Source: a virus
Strand: one strand, 5' to 3'
DNA length: 21,067 nucleotides
Virus record (IMG/VR): IMGVR_UViG_3300029448_000284
Coordinates: 8,149-29,215 of that record
Below, piece after piece: positions 12,963-21,067 of this stretch. The notes below the pieces were generated by a model. The model searched no databases. It had not been told where the DNA came from and worked only from the letters and a program-made list of their open reading frames with translations. The number at the start of each line of letters is the position of its first letter. Within the stretch, counting starts at the first letter, position 1. The position numbers and the translations under genes are program-made.

Positions 12963-15900
12963 ATGATAAATTTTAACAACATAGTTTCTAAAGATCCAAA
13001 ACCAGTTTTTGATGTTTCTAAATATCTTTTAACTGTTGATGATATTACAGGCAAGGAAGAGGATGTAAGAAAAATTATTTCTAAAAAACTAGCAATAACA
13101 GGTTTAAATGTTAAAGAAGATTTTACAACTCCATTCAATGAATTTGGTGCTAGTATAGATGCTATTACTTTATCTAAAGTTAACATTTTAAATGAAGATG
13201 TTGACTATACTACACAATCAATAAGTGATCAAATAAAAGAATATAAAGAAAACAATATAACAATACCTGTAAACAGTAGCGATTCTGCAGAAGAAAGAGT
13301 TAAAAAATTAAATGACTTTATAAGAGCTAATGCTGATCCAGATTTTTTAAATAAAGCTAAAAGTGATAATCCTAAAATTCTTGAAGATATAATAACTAAT
13401 TTTCAACAACACATACCTAGCGATACTGATGTAAAACAACAATTAATAAATGAAAGATTAGATTTTCTTGAAGACATAAAGTCTCAAGAAACATATTACA
13501 AACAATTTGAAGCAGGTGATTTTACTTATAAAGCTACTCCTGAACAAAGAAAAGATTATGAATTATATAGTCAAGGTAAAGCATTACCTGATTTTACATC
13601 AGAGCAAGTAGCTAAAAAGAAAGATGAAATAATAAATTCAAATGCTGAAAAGTGGGTGTCAGAATATGCTTCTGATTTATCTGATTTACAGAGAAAACAA
13701 ACTTTAGCTATACTTTATGATCATGAAGATACTTACTTAAAAGAAAGAGCTAGTTATGTTAAAAAAATAGATAATTTAACACAAAATGCTAATGATAGAT
13801 TAAAATTTATTGAAGACATGGATGCTGGAATAGAAAAAGATTATCCAGGTCTTTTAACAAAACTTACAAACAAAGAACAAATTGAGCAAGGCAAATACAC
13901 ATCTGATCAATTACTTAACTTAGAAACTTTAATTAGAGATAGAAATAAAGAAATATCAGCATATCTAACTCAGATTGAAAAAATAGATGAGATGAAACTT
14001 GTTACAAGTAAAGAAAAAGGTGAGTTTTATCTACCATTAGCTATACGTAACTTTGAAAAAAATTATAGTAGAATTGAACAAACACAAAGTTTGTTTAAGT
14101 CTATGGGTGCAATGGCTCTTTATGGCGCTGCAGATTTAGCAAGAAGAGCTAATGCTATAACTTTACCTGTGTCAACTATGACACCATTAGTTGAATTAGT
14201 TGAAGAAGTAGGGCAAGAAGGAGAAGGTTATCAATATACAATACCTGTAGATAAAATATCTAATGCTAAGGATTTATCTAGGTGGCTTATGAGCTCTGCT
14301 ATAAATACAGGCACTTCTTTATCTATGGCTGCAGTTGGAGGTCCTGCTGCTTTACCATTGTTTTTTACTATAGGTTATGGTGATGTAGCTTCTAGTTATC
14401 ATATACAAAGAGATAAAGCTGAGGCTAGAATGTTTAATATGAAAGACTTATTAGACTCAGGGGCTGTACTCACACCAGAGCAAGATGCACAAGTAAAAGA
14501 AGATATTAGAATATTAGGTTTATCAGATCTTCAAGTTTTTGCTACAGCAGGCATAGCTGGTCTTATAGAAGTTGCTACTGAAAAACTGACAACATTAAAA
14601 CTATTAGCTGGTGTTAAAAGAAGTGTAACTCAAGTAGCTAAAAAAGATATAAAATTAGCTTCAAGAGAGATATTCAAAGGACTTACATTAGAACCTGCTG
14701 GTGAATCAGTTGTAGAACTTACAAATAACTTTGCAGACATACAAATACTAGGTGAAGATAAAGACTATTTTGAAAATGTTACTGAAGTATTTTTTCAGTC
14801 TTTATTACCTGGTACTGGTTTTTCTATTAGAAATGCTGCACCATTCGTTAATAGTATAGTTGTAAATGAATTTTCAGATAAAAAGCAAGCAAAAAAATTA
14901 GCTGAAAATGAAATAAAACTTAATAAATTAATAGGAAACAAAAAAATATCAAGATTACCTAAAGGTACTAGATCTTTAATTGATGATATAGTACAAGAAA
15001 ATAAAAAAATAAAAAATCAAATATACGCAAAGCTTAGAAATGGTACATTAACTTCTAAAGATATTAGTGACCTTGGCAAAGCTTCAATTAAAATGCGTAA
15101 AATACAAAGAGAAGTTACTGCAGCAGCTAATGATCCAAGTCTTAGTTTATCTGAAAAGAAACAAATAAAAGATGAAAGTAAAATAGAGTTTGATAAACAA
15201 AGTGGTATTAGAGAGAAAATATTAACGAGTGATCCTCTTGTTGCTACAGAAAAAAATAAAATTCAACAAGAAACTATAGATCAATTTAATTTTATTAATA
15301 AACAGTTAAGTGGTAATGCAATTAATAGATTAAATGTAGAATATAATTTATTAGGAGGATTAAAGAAACAACAAGTTAATCAAGATATTATTGATAATTT
15401 TATTGATAATGATAAGCTTGTGTATGAAGAAGCTAATGATGAACAAAAAGAAGTAATATTAGGTCAAGCATACATAAAAAACAAATTAACAGAAGAATTT
15501 GAGTTAAATTCACAAAATGCAGAAAAAATATTAGATGTTTTAAATGAACAATTAGGCACAGACACTAAAGTTTATTATATAAAAGAAGAAACAGAATACA
15601 TAAAAGAAGCATTTAAAGAAGGCGGCACAGAAAATTTAACAAAAAGAGCTTCTAACAATATTTTAAGTGATTTATCTCAAGATGTTGTGGATGAAAATGG
15701 TAATCAAATTAGGTTTGAAAATCAATCAGATGAACAAAAAGCACAAACAAGGATAAATTATCAAACATATAAAAGATCTTTTGGTTTTTTTGGAGGTGAA
15801 AAAGGTAATGTTTTTATAAATAGAGATAAATCTATTGCAGGTGGTGAAGTCGGCATTGTCTTACATGAAATACTTCATGCTTACTTTGATAAAAAGCAAG

Positions 15901-18900
15901 AACAATTAAGTGAAAGTTTAAGTGAAACAACTACATTAAAAGAATCTTTTGATGAAACAGAAGGTAGAAATTTATTGTCATATTTAAAAAAAGAACAACC
16001 AGATTTATATGCTCAAGTAACTAGACAGCTTGAAATGGTAACAGAAGCTAGAGATAAAAATTATACTGAAGAAAAACGACCCTTGTATTCTTTAGATAAA
16101 GAAGTTATGAGTGTATTATCAGACGTTATATTAGGTTCTAAAAGAAATGTACCAAAATCAATACGTAAAAGTATAACTGATTTAGTTAATAATTTAATAC
16201 CTAAAAAATTTAGAGATACTAAGTTTGGTAATTTCTTCAAACCAACTGACAGTGAAGCTTTATTTGATTTTATAATAGATTTTAATAACAGAGTTAGTTC
16301 TGATAATAATTTTTATAATCAAGTATCTGCTAAAAGTGCTTTTGATAAAGCAGAAAAAGTAAAAAAAGAAATTACAAATAAAAAAATAAATGAGAATCTT
16401 GAATCAACTGACAAGATAATAAGTGAATTATCAAAACAAACAACAAGTAATCTTAATAGAATTTATGCTGAAGCAGAAAACATTGATGATATAATTTTTG
16501 ATGTAGCTAATGAATTAATAACTACTAAAACAATAGATAAAGAAGGTAATGTAAATATAATGCCTGGTGATGGTTTGATAGGTAAATTAGTCGATTATGG
16601 TAATGAGAAAATTAAAGGAAGAGCTGGTGTACCATTATTTAGAGAATTTAGAGATCAAATAATATTTGAGGCTGCATATGGTGGTAATGAAAAAGGTAAA
16701 AATACAAACACTAAAGGAAGAAATGCTAATACTGGTATACCTGATTTAATAAGAACATATAATCCAAATAATGAAGCGGGTATGTCTTTTGCTTCATGGA
16801 TATATAAATATTTACCTTTAAGAATAAATGGTATTGCAAATCATTATTTAAATGCACCTGATGATAGTTATGCAATAAGTATGTCTCAACAAGAGAGTAG
16901 CGATTTTTTATCTGGTCAAACAGATGCTTTGATTACTACTCAACAAGAAATATCTCAGTCTAATGAAGATCTTATTAACGAACAAAAAAGAGTTGAAAAA
17001 TTATTAGATCCCAGAAATATTATAGCAGATGATGAATTAAAAAATAAAGCTACAAATATTATTTTAGATAATTTTGAAGATATATCAGATGATCCTTTAT
17101 CATTTAAGTCATTACCTGATTTATCTCCAGAGACAACTGCTGAAATATTTCAAATACCAGCTAAAAAATTAATTCCTAAAAACAATTTTACTCAAGGTGA
17201 ACTCAAAAATACAATGAGAACACTTGATGATATGTTTGATGACTTTGTAAAAATATTTCCTAAAGGTGCTGTTGTTGATAAAGCAGTAACTCAAGACTTA
17301 TACGGAACTTCTACAGGTTTACCTACTAATGTATTAACTGCTTTTTATAAAAAAGGTAATAGAATAGATACAGCATCAGGTTTACCTATATATGAATTAG
17401 CAGAAATTACTAAAGAACAGTTTAGACAAGAGCTTGGTATATTACCTGATGGAACTATACCTGACAAAGTATTTGTGCAATCAACACAAGCCCAGACAGC
17501 TAAGGGTTTAGCTATAATGTTTGGTAAGCTTGTAACTAATACTACAGTAAGACAATATTTACAGACCTTAAGTGCTAAAGAGCAATTAACAGCAGATATT
17601 GCAGCTGGTAAAAGTGAGAATATGTTATCAATACTATTAGATAATACTAAAAATTATTTTGACAAAACTTTTGCTCCTCGTGATTATATATCATATGTGG
17701 GTTCTGTAGTAAATACTATAAGTTCTTATATGATACCTAATGAAAAAATTAATAAATATACTACTAATGTAAATGCTGGTAATTTTGAGGATAGATTTAA
17801 AGCAGCAAAAAAACTATACTTAAATTATGTTAATGAAAATATTAAATCTAAAAATAAAAGACCAAATACACTGGAAAAATTAAGACTTTTAAATGAAGAT
17901 GATTTAGATATAATAATTAGCAAACTACAAAAAACAAAAATTAAAAAATTAGTTAAAAAGAATTATGTAAAAAGAAATACTAGTTATAAAGCATTAGCAT
18001 GGGAAGACATTTTATCCACGGCAGTTTTTGAACAAAAAAATTCTAAGTTTGTAATATTAGAAGAAGGAACAACTGGTTATGACTCTACTTCACCAGATTT
18101 ACAAGTTAAAGTAACATTACCTGTTCCTGATAAAGATGGCAAAACTAAAGAAAAAGAATTTATAATTTTCTTTGAAGCTAAACTAACAACAGGCGCTAGA
18201 CTTGGTAGTCTTGGTTCTACTACAGTTAAATTATTAAACAAACAATTAGAATATTCATCTTTAAGTGGCGGGGAAAACAAAAGCATAGAAAATAGTATTA
18301 AAGAAAGTAAAAAAGACATAAATGATGCATATATTAAATTAATAGAATTTATTAGTGAAAGGCATGAAGGATTTAATACTATAGGTTCTATAGGTAAAAA
18401 AGGTGAACCTAATTCAAATAAACTAAATGAAGAAACATATGAATTAGCTAAAGATAAAGGTTTAGTAAAAGAAACAGATTTTACTTTTTATACAGACATA
18501 AATGAAATGTCTGATAAGTATAATGATAAGGATAATTATTTTATAGAAATAAAGGATAAAGGTTTATACTTTATTGGCAAAAACAAAGCAGACAACATTT
18601 TTAACTTACCTGAATTAAAGAAAAAAAATGATCAATATGTTAAAATTGGTGTTAGAACTAATATAACAAAAGGTGATACTGATACAAATGGCTTTTTTAA
18701 TCTAAGAATAAGATCCCAGTTTGTGCTGGGTAAAGGTCAAAGATTAAAAAAATCAGACTACACATTAAACGATATAGCAGGTTTAATGGAAAAAATGCCA
18801 AATAATTTAATAGAAAACGACAAAGGAAGACCTGTTCAAAATTTAGAATCTTTAGATACTAGATTTAATAGTATAATAGAAGAAACAAAAGGTAATAAAA

Positions 18901-21056
18901 GTTTACTAGCGAAAGCTGATAAGGTTATACCAGAAGTTATAGCTAGACAGCAAGGTGCAAGTATAGGTAAATATAAGTTTTTTGTACCTCCATCAGCAGA
19001 AGATTTTATGGGTCTTATGTATTCTTTTATGGGTAAAGGTACTCAAGGTGATTTGCATAAACAATTTTTTGAAGAAACATTAAATAAACCATACAAAAGA
19101 GGTATAGCTCAGTTAGAATCTGCTAAGCAGAAAATAGAAACAGATTATAAAAAGCTTAGAAAAAAATATCCTGAAGTATATAAAAAGTTAAGTAAAAAAA
19201 TGCCTGGCACTGAATTTACTCATGACCAAGCTATAAGAATATTTCTTTGGAAAAGTGGTGGTTTTGATTTAGAGGAAACTGGTTTAGAACCAGAAACATC
19301 AGAAGGTAGAAAATTAATAAATGATGCTTTTTTTGCTGTAGCTAAAGATCGTGATTTGCAACAATTTGCAAGAGGTGTTGGACTTATATCTGGTCAAGAA
19401 AAAGGCTGGATTGAACCTACTAGAGACTGGGTTATTGATAATATAGCTAGTGATTTAAATAACATATCAGATAAAATAAGTAGAAAAGAATTTTTACAAG
19501 AATTTACAGATAACTATAAAGAAATATTTAATAAGCAAAACTTAAATAAGATAGAAGCTATATATGGTACTAGATTTAAACATGCCTTGGAAGACATACT
19601 TTTTAGGATGGAAAAAGGTACTAATAGAAACTTTGGATCTGAAGACGCTAGAGCTAACGATTTTGCTGATTTTCTAAATGGTTCTGTTGGAGCTATAATG
19701 TTCTTTAACATGAGATCAGCAGCACTTCAAACTTTATCTGCTGCTAATTATATTAATTGGAGTGATAACAATATATATGCAGCTGGCAAGGCATTTGCAA
19801 ATGTACCTCAATATTATGCAGATGTTGCTACATTATTTAATTCTGACAAATTAAAACAAAGAAGAAAAGGTTTTAAAATTGATGTTAATCAGGCTGAGTT
19901 AGTTAGATCGATAGAAGGCCAAAAGAATAAATTTAAAGCAGCATTAAGATATTTACTTAAAATTGGTTTTACACCTACTCAAGCTGTTGATAGTCTAGCT
20001 ATAGCAACTGGTGGTGCTAGTTTTTATAGAAACAGAACTAAAACTTATCAAGAGCAAGGACTTAGTTTAAAAGAAGCTGAAGCAAAAGCTTTTGAAGACT
20101 TTTCAGAAATTACTGATCAAAGTCAGCAGTCATCAGATCCAGCTATGGTATCTGAGCAACAGGCTAATAAGTTTAGTAGATGGGTATTATCTTTTCAAAA
20201 TACATCTATGCAGTATAATAGACTTATAAAGAAAGCTGCATTAGATATAGCAAATAATAGAGGTAATACTAAAGAAAATGTATCAAAAATACTTTATTAT
20301 ACATTTGTTCAAAACTTTATATTTAACGCATTATCTAGCGCTTTATTTGCTGTAGCACTTGGTAGTAGTGATGATGATGAAAAAGATCAGCAAAAAATTT
20401 TAAGAACTGCTAATGGTATGGCGGACACTATATTAAAAGGTGCTGGGTATTATGGAGCTATAGTTGCAATGTTAAAAAATACTGCTTTTGAAATACATAA
20501 ACAAGAAAGTAAGAGTTGGGGTAAAGATTATGTATATGTTCTTTTATCAATGCTAAATGTTGCACCAGCTGTAGGTTCTAAGTTTTCAAAGGGATATAAA
20601 ATACAAAAAACATATGAGTTTCAAAAAGATCTTATAAAAGAAAGAGGTTTTTATCCTGGTACTTTAGATCCAAAAAGTTTTGGTAAAAAACAAAGTTTTG
20701 GTTTTAAAGGAGCAAAAAACATTATTGATAATCCTGCTTATATGATGGTTGGTTATGGTCTTTCTGTTGTAAATATACCTTTAGATAGAGTAATAAAGAA
20801 AGTAAGCAACGCTAGTTATGCTTTAGATAATACTACTAAAAACTGGCAAAAAACAGCTTTAATCTTTGGTTTTAGTACTTGGGATCTTGACTTGAAAAAT
20901 GCTGATGGTCTTATTATAAAAGAAAGAGCTCAAGATCAAAGAAGAGAAGCTGGTTATAAAAAAGCCGCTGCAACTAGAAAAAAAAATAATCCTAAACTTA
21001 CAAAGCAACAAAAACTAACAAAAAAAAGTAGAAAGCTTAACAAATTAATAAAATAA
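12963..21056 (+). CDS. 2697-residue internal virion megaprotein (multi-enzyme ejection protein)
   Basis: It starts 1 base after the previous stop. Residues 1-350 are charged and helical. Residues about 446-475 (SLSMAAVGGPAALPLFFTIG) and 522-540 (VFATAGIAGLIEVAT) are membrane-prone. Residues 965-975 hold a zinc-peptidase motif, His968-Glu-Ile-Leu-His972, and Glu1047 in DKEVMSVLSDV could be the third ligand. Residues about 1255-1300 (LIRTYNPNNEAGMSFASWIY) resemble sigma region 2. Residues 1681-1740 hold a PD-(D/E)XK-type set: Glu1681, Asp1712, Glu1738-Ala-Lys1740. From PPSAEDF (2009) to the end lies a module with RSAALQTLSAANYINWSDNN (2251-2270) and a hydrophobic helix near 2448-2467. I know this module from megaproteins of uncultured marine phages. 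The tail is Lys-rich. By position it is the counterpart of T7 gp16, probably ejected with DNA. Enzyme activities are predicted, not shown. Confidence 0.65.
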   Translation: MINFNNIVSKDPKPVFDVSKYLLTVDDITGKEEDVRKIISKKLAITGLNVKEDFTTPFNEFGASIDAITLSKVNILNEDVDYTTQSISDQIKEYKENNITIPVNSSDSAEERVKKLNDFIRANADPDFLNKAKSDNPKILEDIITNFQQHIPSDTDVKQQLINERLDFLEDIKSQETYYKQFEAGDFTYKATPEQRKDYELYSQGKALPDFTSEQVAKKKDEIINSNAEKWVSEYASDLSDLQRKQTLAILYDHEDTYLKERASYVKKIDNLTQNANDRLKFIEDMDAGIEKDYPGLLTKLTNKEQIEQGKYTSDQLLNLETLIRDRNKEISAYLTQIEKIDEMKLVTSKEKGEFYLPLAIRNFEKNYSRIEQTQSLFKSMGAMALYGAADLARRANAITLPVSTMTPLVELVEEVGQEGEGYQYTIPVDKISNAKDLSRWLMSSAINTGTSLSMAAVGGPAALPLFFTIGYGDVASSYHIQRDKAEARMFNMKDLLDSGAVLTPEQDAQVKEDIRILGLSDLQVFATAGIAGLIEVATEKLTTLKLLAGVKRSVTQVAKKDIKLASREIFKGLTLEPAGESVVELTNNFADIQILGEDKDYFENVTEVFFQSLLPGTGFSIRNAAPFVNSIVVNEFSDKKQAKKLAENEIKLNKLIGNKKISRLPKGTRSLIDDIVQENKKIKNQIYAKLRNGTLTSKDISDLGKASIKMRKIQREVTAAANDPSLSLSEKKQIKDESKIEFDKQSGIREKILTSDPLVATEKNKIQQETIDQFNFINKQLSGNAINRLNVEYNLLGGLKKQQVNQDIIDNFIDNDKLVYEEANDEQKEVILGQAYIKNKLTEEFELNSQNAEKILDVLNEQLGTDTKVYYIKEETEYIKEAFKEGGTENLTKRASNNILSDLSQDVVDENGNQIRFENQSDEQKAQTRINYQTYKRSFGFFGGEKGNVFINRDKSIAGGEVGIVLHEILHAYFDKKQEQLSESLSETTTLKESFDETEGRNLLSYLKKEQPDLYAQVTRQLEMVTEARDKNYTEEKRPLYSLDKEVMSVLSDVILGSKRNVPKSIRKSITDLVNNLIPKKFRDTKFGNFFKPTDSEALFDFIIDFNNRVSSDNNFYNQVSAKSAFDKAEKVKKEITNKKINENLESTDKIISELSKQTTSNLNRIYAEAENIDDIIFDVANELITTKTIDKEGNVNIMPGDGLIGKLVDYGNEKIKGRAGVPLFREFRDQIIFEAAYGGNEKGKNTNTKGRNANTGIPDLIRTYNPNNEAGMSFASWIYKYLPLRINGIANHYLNAPDDSYAISMSQQESSDFLSGQTDALITTQQEISQSNEDLINEQKRVEKLLDPRNIIADDELKNKATNIILDNFEDISDDPLSFKSLPDLSPETTAEIFQIPAKKLIPKNNFTQGELKNTMRTLDDMFDDFVKIFPKGAVVDKAVTQDLYGTSTGLPTNVLTAFYKKGNRIDTASGLPIYELAEITKEQFRQELGILPDGTIPDKVFVQSTQAQTAKGLAIMFGKLVTNTTVRQYLQTLSAKEQLTADIAAGKSENMLSILLDNTKNYFDKTFAPRDYISYVGSVVNTISSYMIPNEKINKYTTNVNAGNFEDRFKAAKKLYLNYVNENIKSKNKRPNTLEKLRLLNEDDLDIIISKLQKTKIKKLVKKNYVKRNTSYKALAWEDILSTAVFEQKNSKFVILEEGTTGYDSTSPDLQVKVTLPVPDKDGKTKEKEFIIFFEAKLTTGARLGSLGSTTVKLLNKQLEYSSLSGGENKSIENSIKESKKDINDAYIKLIEFISERHEGFNTIGSIGKKGEPNSNKLNEETYELAKDKGLVKETDFTFYTDINEMSDKYNDKDNYFIEIKDKGLYFIGKNKADNIFNLPELKKKNDQYVKIGVRTNITKGDTDTNGFFNLRIRSQFVLGKGQRLKKSDYTLNDIAGLMEKMPNNLIENDKGRPVQNLESLDTRFNSIIEETKGNKSLLAKADKVIPEVIARQQGASIGKYKFFVPPSAEDFMGLMYSFMGKGTQGDLHKQFFEETLNKPYKRGIAQLESAKQKIETDYKKLRKKYPEVYKKLSKKMPGTEFTHDQAIRIFLWKSGGFDLEETGLEPETSEGRKLINDAFFAVAKDRDLQQFARGVGLISGQEKGWIEPTRDWVIDNIASDLNNISDKISRKEFLQEFTDNYKEIFNKQNLNKIEAIYGTRFKHALEDILFRMEKGTNRNFGSEDARANDFADFLNGSVGAIMFFNMRSAALQTLSAANYINWSDNNIYAAGKAFANVPQYYADVATLFNSDKLKQRRKGFKIDVNQAELVRSIEGQKNKFKAALRYLLKIGFTPTQAVDSLAIATGGASFYRNRTKTYQEQGLSLKEAEAKAFEDFSEITDQSQQSSDPAMVSEQQANKFSRWVLSFQNTSMQYNRLIKKAALDIANNRGNTKENVSKILYYTFVQNFIFNALSSALFAVALGSSDDDEKDQQKILRTANGMADTILKGAGYYGAIVAMLKNTAFEIHKQESKSWGKDYVYVLLSMLNVAPAVGSKFSKGYKIQKTYEFQKDLIKERGFYPGTLDPKSFGKKQSFGFKGAKNIIDNPAYMMVGYGLSVVNIPLDRVIKKVSNASYALDNTTKNWQKTALIFGFSTWDLDLKNADGLIIKERAQDQRREAGYKKAAATRKKNNPKLTKQQKLTKKSRKLNKLIK
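15855..16130 (+). other. Zinc metallopeptidase-like domain core in the megaprotein
   Basis: Megaprotein residues about 965-1055. The core GIVLHEILHAYFDKK has His968 and His972 as zinc ligands and Glu969 as the likely catalytic base. About 75 residues on, DKEVMSVLSDV supplies Glu1047, the sort of Glu plus Ser/Asp helix seen as third ligand in gluzincin-like families. A role in cutting host envelope proteins, or in self-processing after ejection, is inference. Confidence 0.55.
18000..18185 (+). other. PD-(D/E)XK nuclease-like motif in the megaprotein
   Basis: Megaprotein residues 1681-1740. A helix with Glu1681 (WEDILSTAVFEQ) is followed by a strand with Asp1712 (SPDLQVKV) and a strand ending Phe-Phe-Glu1738-Ala-Lys1740. 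The order E...D...ExK is that of the PD-(D/E)XK nuclease fold. The spacing from Asp to Glu (26 residues) is acceptable because a charged loop (DKDGKTKEKE) lies between. The activity could act on host or phage DNA during entry. Confidence 0.45.
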
Positions 21057-21067
21057 GTAATTATAGA

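Noticed and set aside
12923-13186. Minus-strand open frame of 87 codons
   Set aside because: It is antisense to the junction of two coupled genes; composition is that of a shadow frame.
14300-14390. Membrane protein gene or holin within the megaprotein region
   Set aside because: The hydrophobic stretch is in frame within one long open frame, with no separate start or stop; no lysis gene is visible in the window.
18077-18319. Minus-strand open frame over the nuclease-like region
   Set aside because: It is antisense to a conserved-looking motif in the megaprotein; no independent support.
19514-19711. Minus-strand open frame of 65 codons
   Set aside because: It is antisense to the conserved C-terminal module of the megaprotein.

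Overview
The window is a 21 kb stretch of an AT-rich genome (about 30% GC by eye). It reads entirely on the + strand, with genes almost end to end, and codes for the virion assembly and DNA-delivery part of a tailed bacteriophage. The gene order (possible capsid gene end, neck/adaptor proteins, a P22 gp10-like hub protein, small accessory proteins, then two smaller internal proteins and one giant one) and the protein style fit short-tailed (podovirus-like) phages known mostly from uncultured marine viral contigs. Arg is almost always AGA, and no start codon has a clear Shine-Dalgarno sequence. That fits an AT-rich host with leaderless-like or A-rich initiation signals, such as a marine Bacteroidota or a SAR11-type bacterium. 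The host cannot be decided from this sequence.

Layout: 1-66 is the 3' end of an upstream gene, perhaps the major capsid protein. 67-125 is a short intergenic region with a strong 12-bp hairpin. 126-836 and 840-1970 are two neck/adaptor-type structural proteins. 1974-9701 is a 2575-residue tail hub/DNA-stabilisation protein. Its N-terminal half is hub-like and its C-terminal half is a Ser/Thr/Gly-rich array of degenerate beta repeats. 9706-10050 is a small unknown structural-type protein. 10089-10688 is a cupin-fold protein. 10685-11542 and 11558-12961 are internal (ejection) virion protein candidates. 12963-21056 is a 2697-residue internal megaprotein with a zinc-peptidase-like HEILH motif, a possible sigma-region-2-like helical unit, a PD-(D/E)XK nuclease-like motif, membrane-prone segments and a conserved C-terminal module ending in a Lys-rich tail.

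How they work together (inference): the neck proteins and the hub/fibre protein would close the capsid, bind the cell surface and hold packaged DNA. The two smaller internal proteins and the megaprotein would be ejected with the DNA, cross the envelope and possibly act on cell wall, host protein or DNA. The two giant genes take up about 75% of the window. There are no terminase, replication, lysis or integration genes here, no tRNA and no CRISPR. No gene-free stretch exceeds 60 bases.
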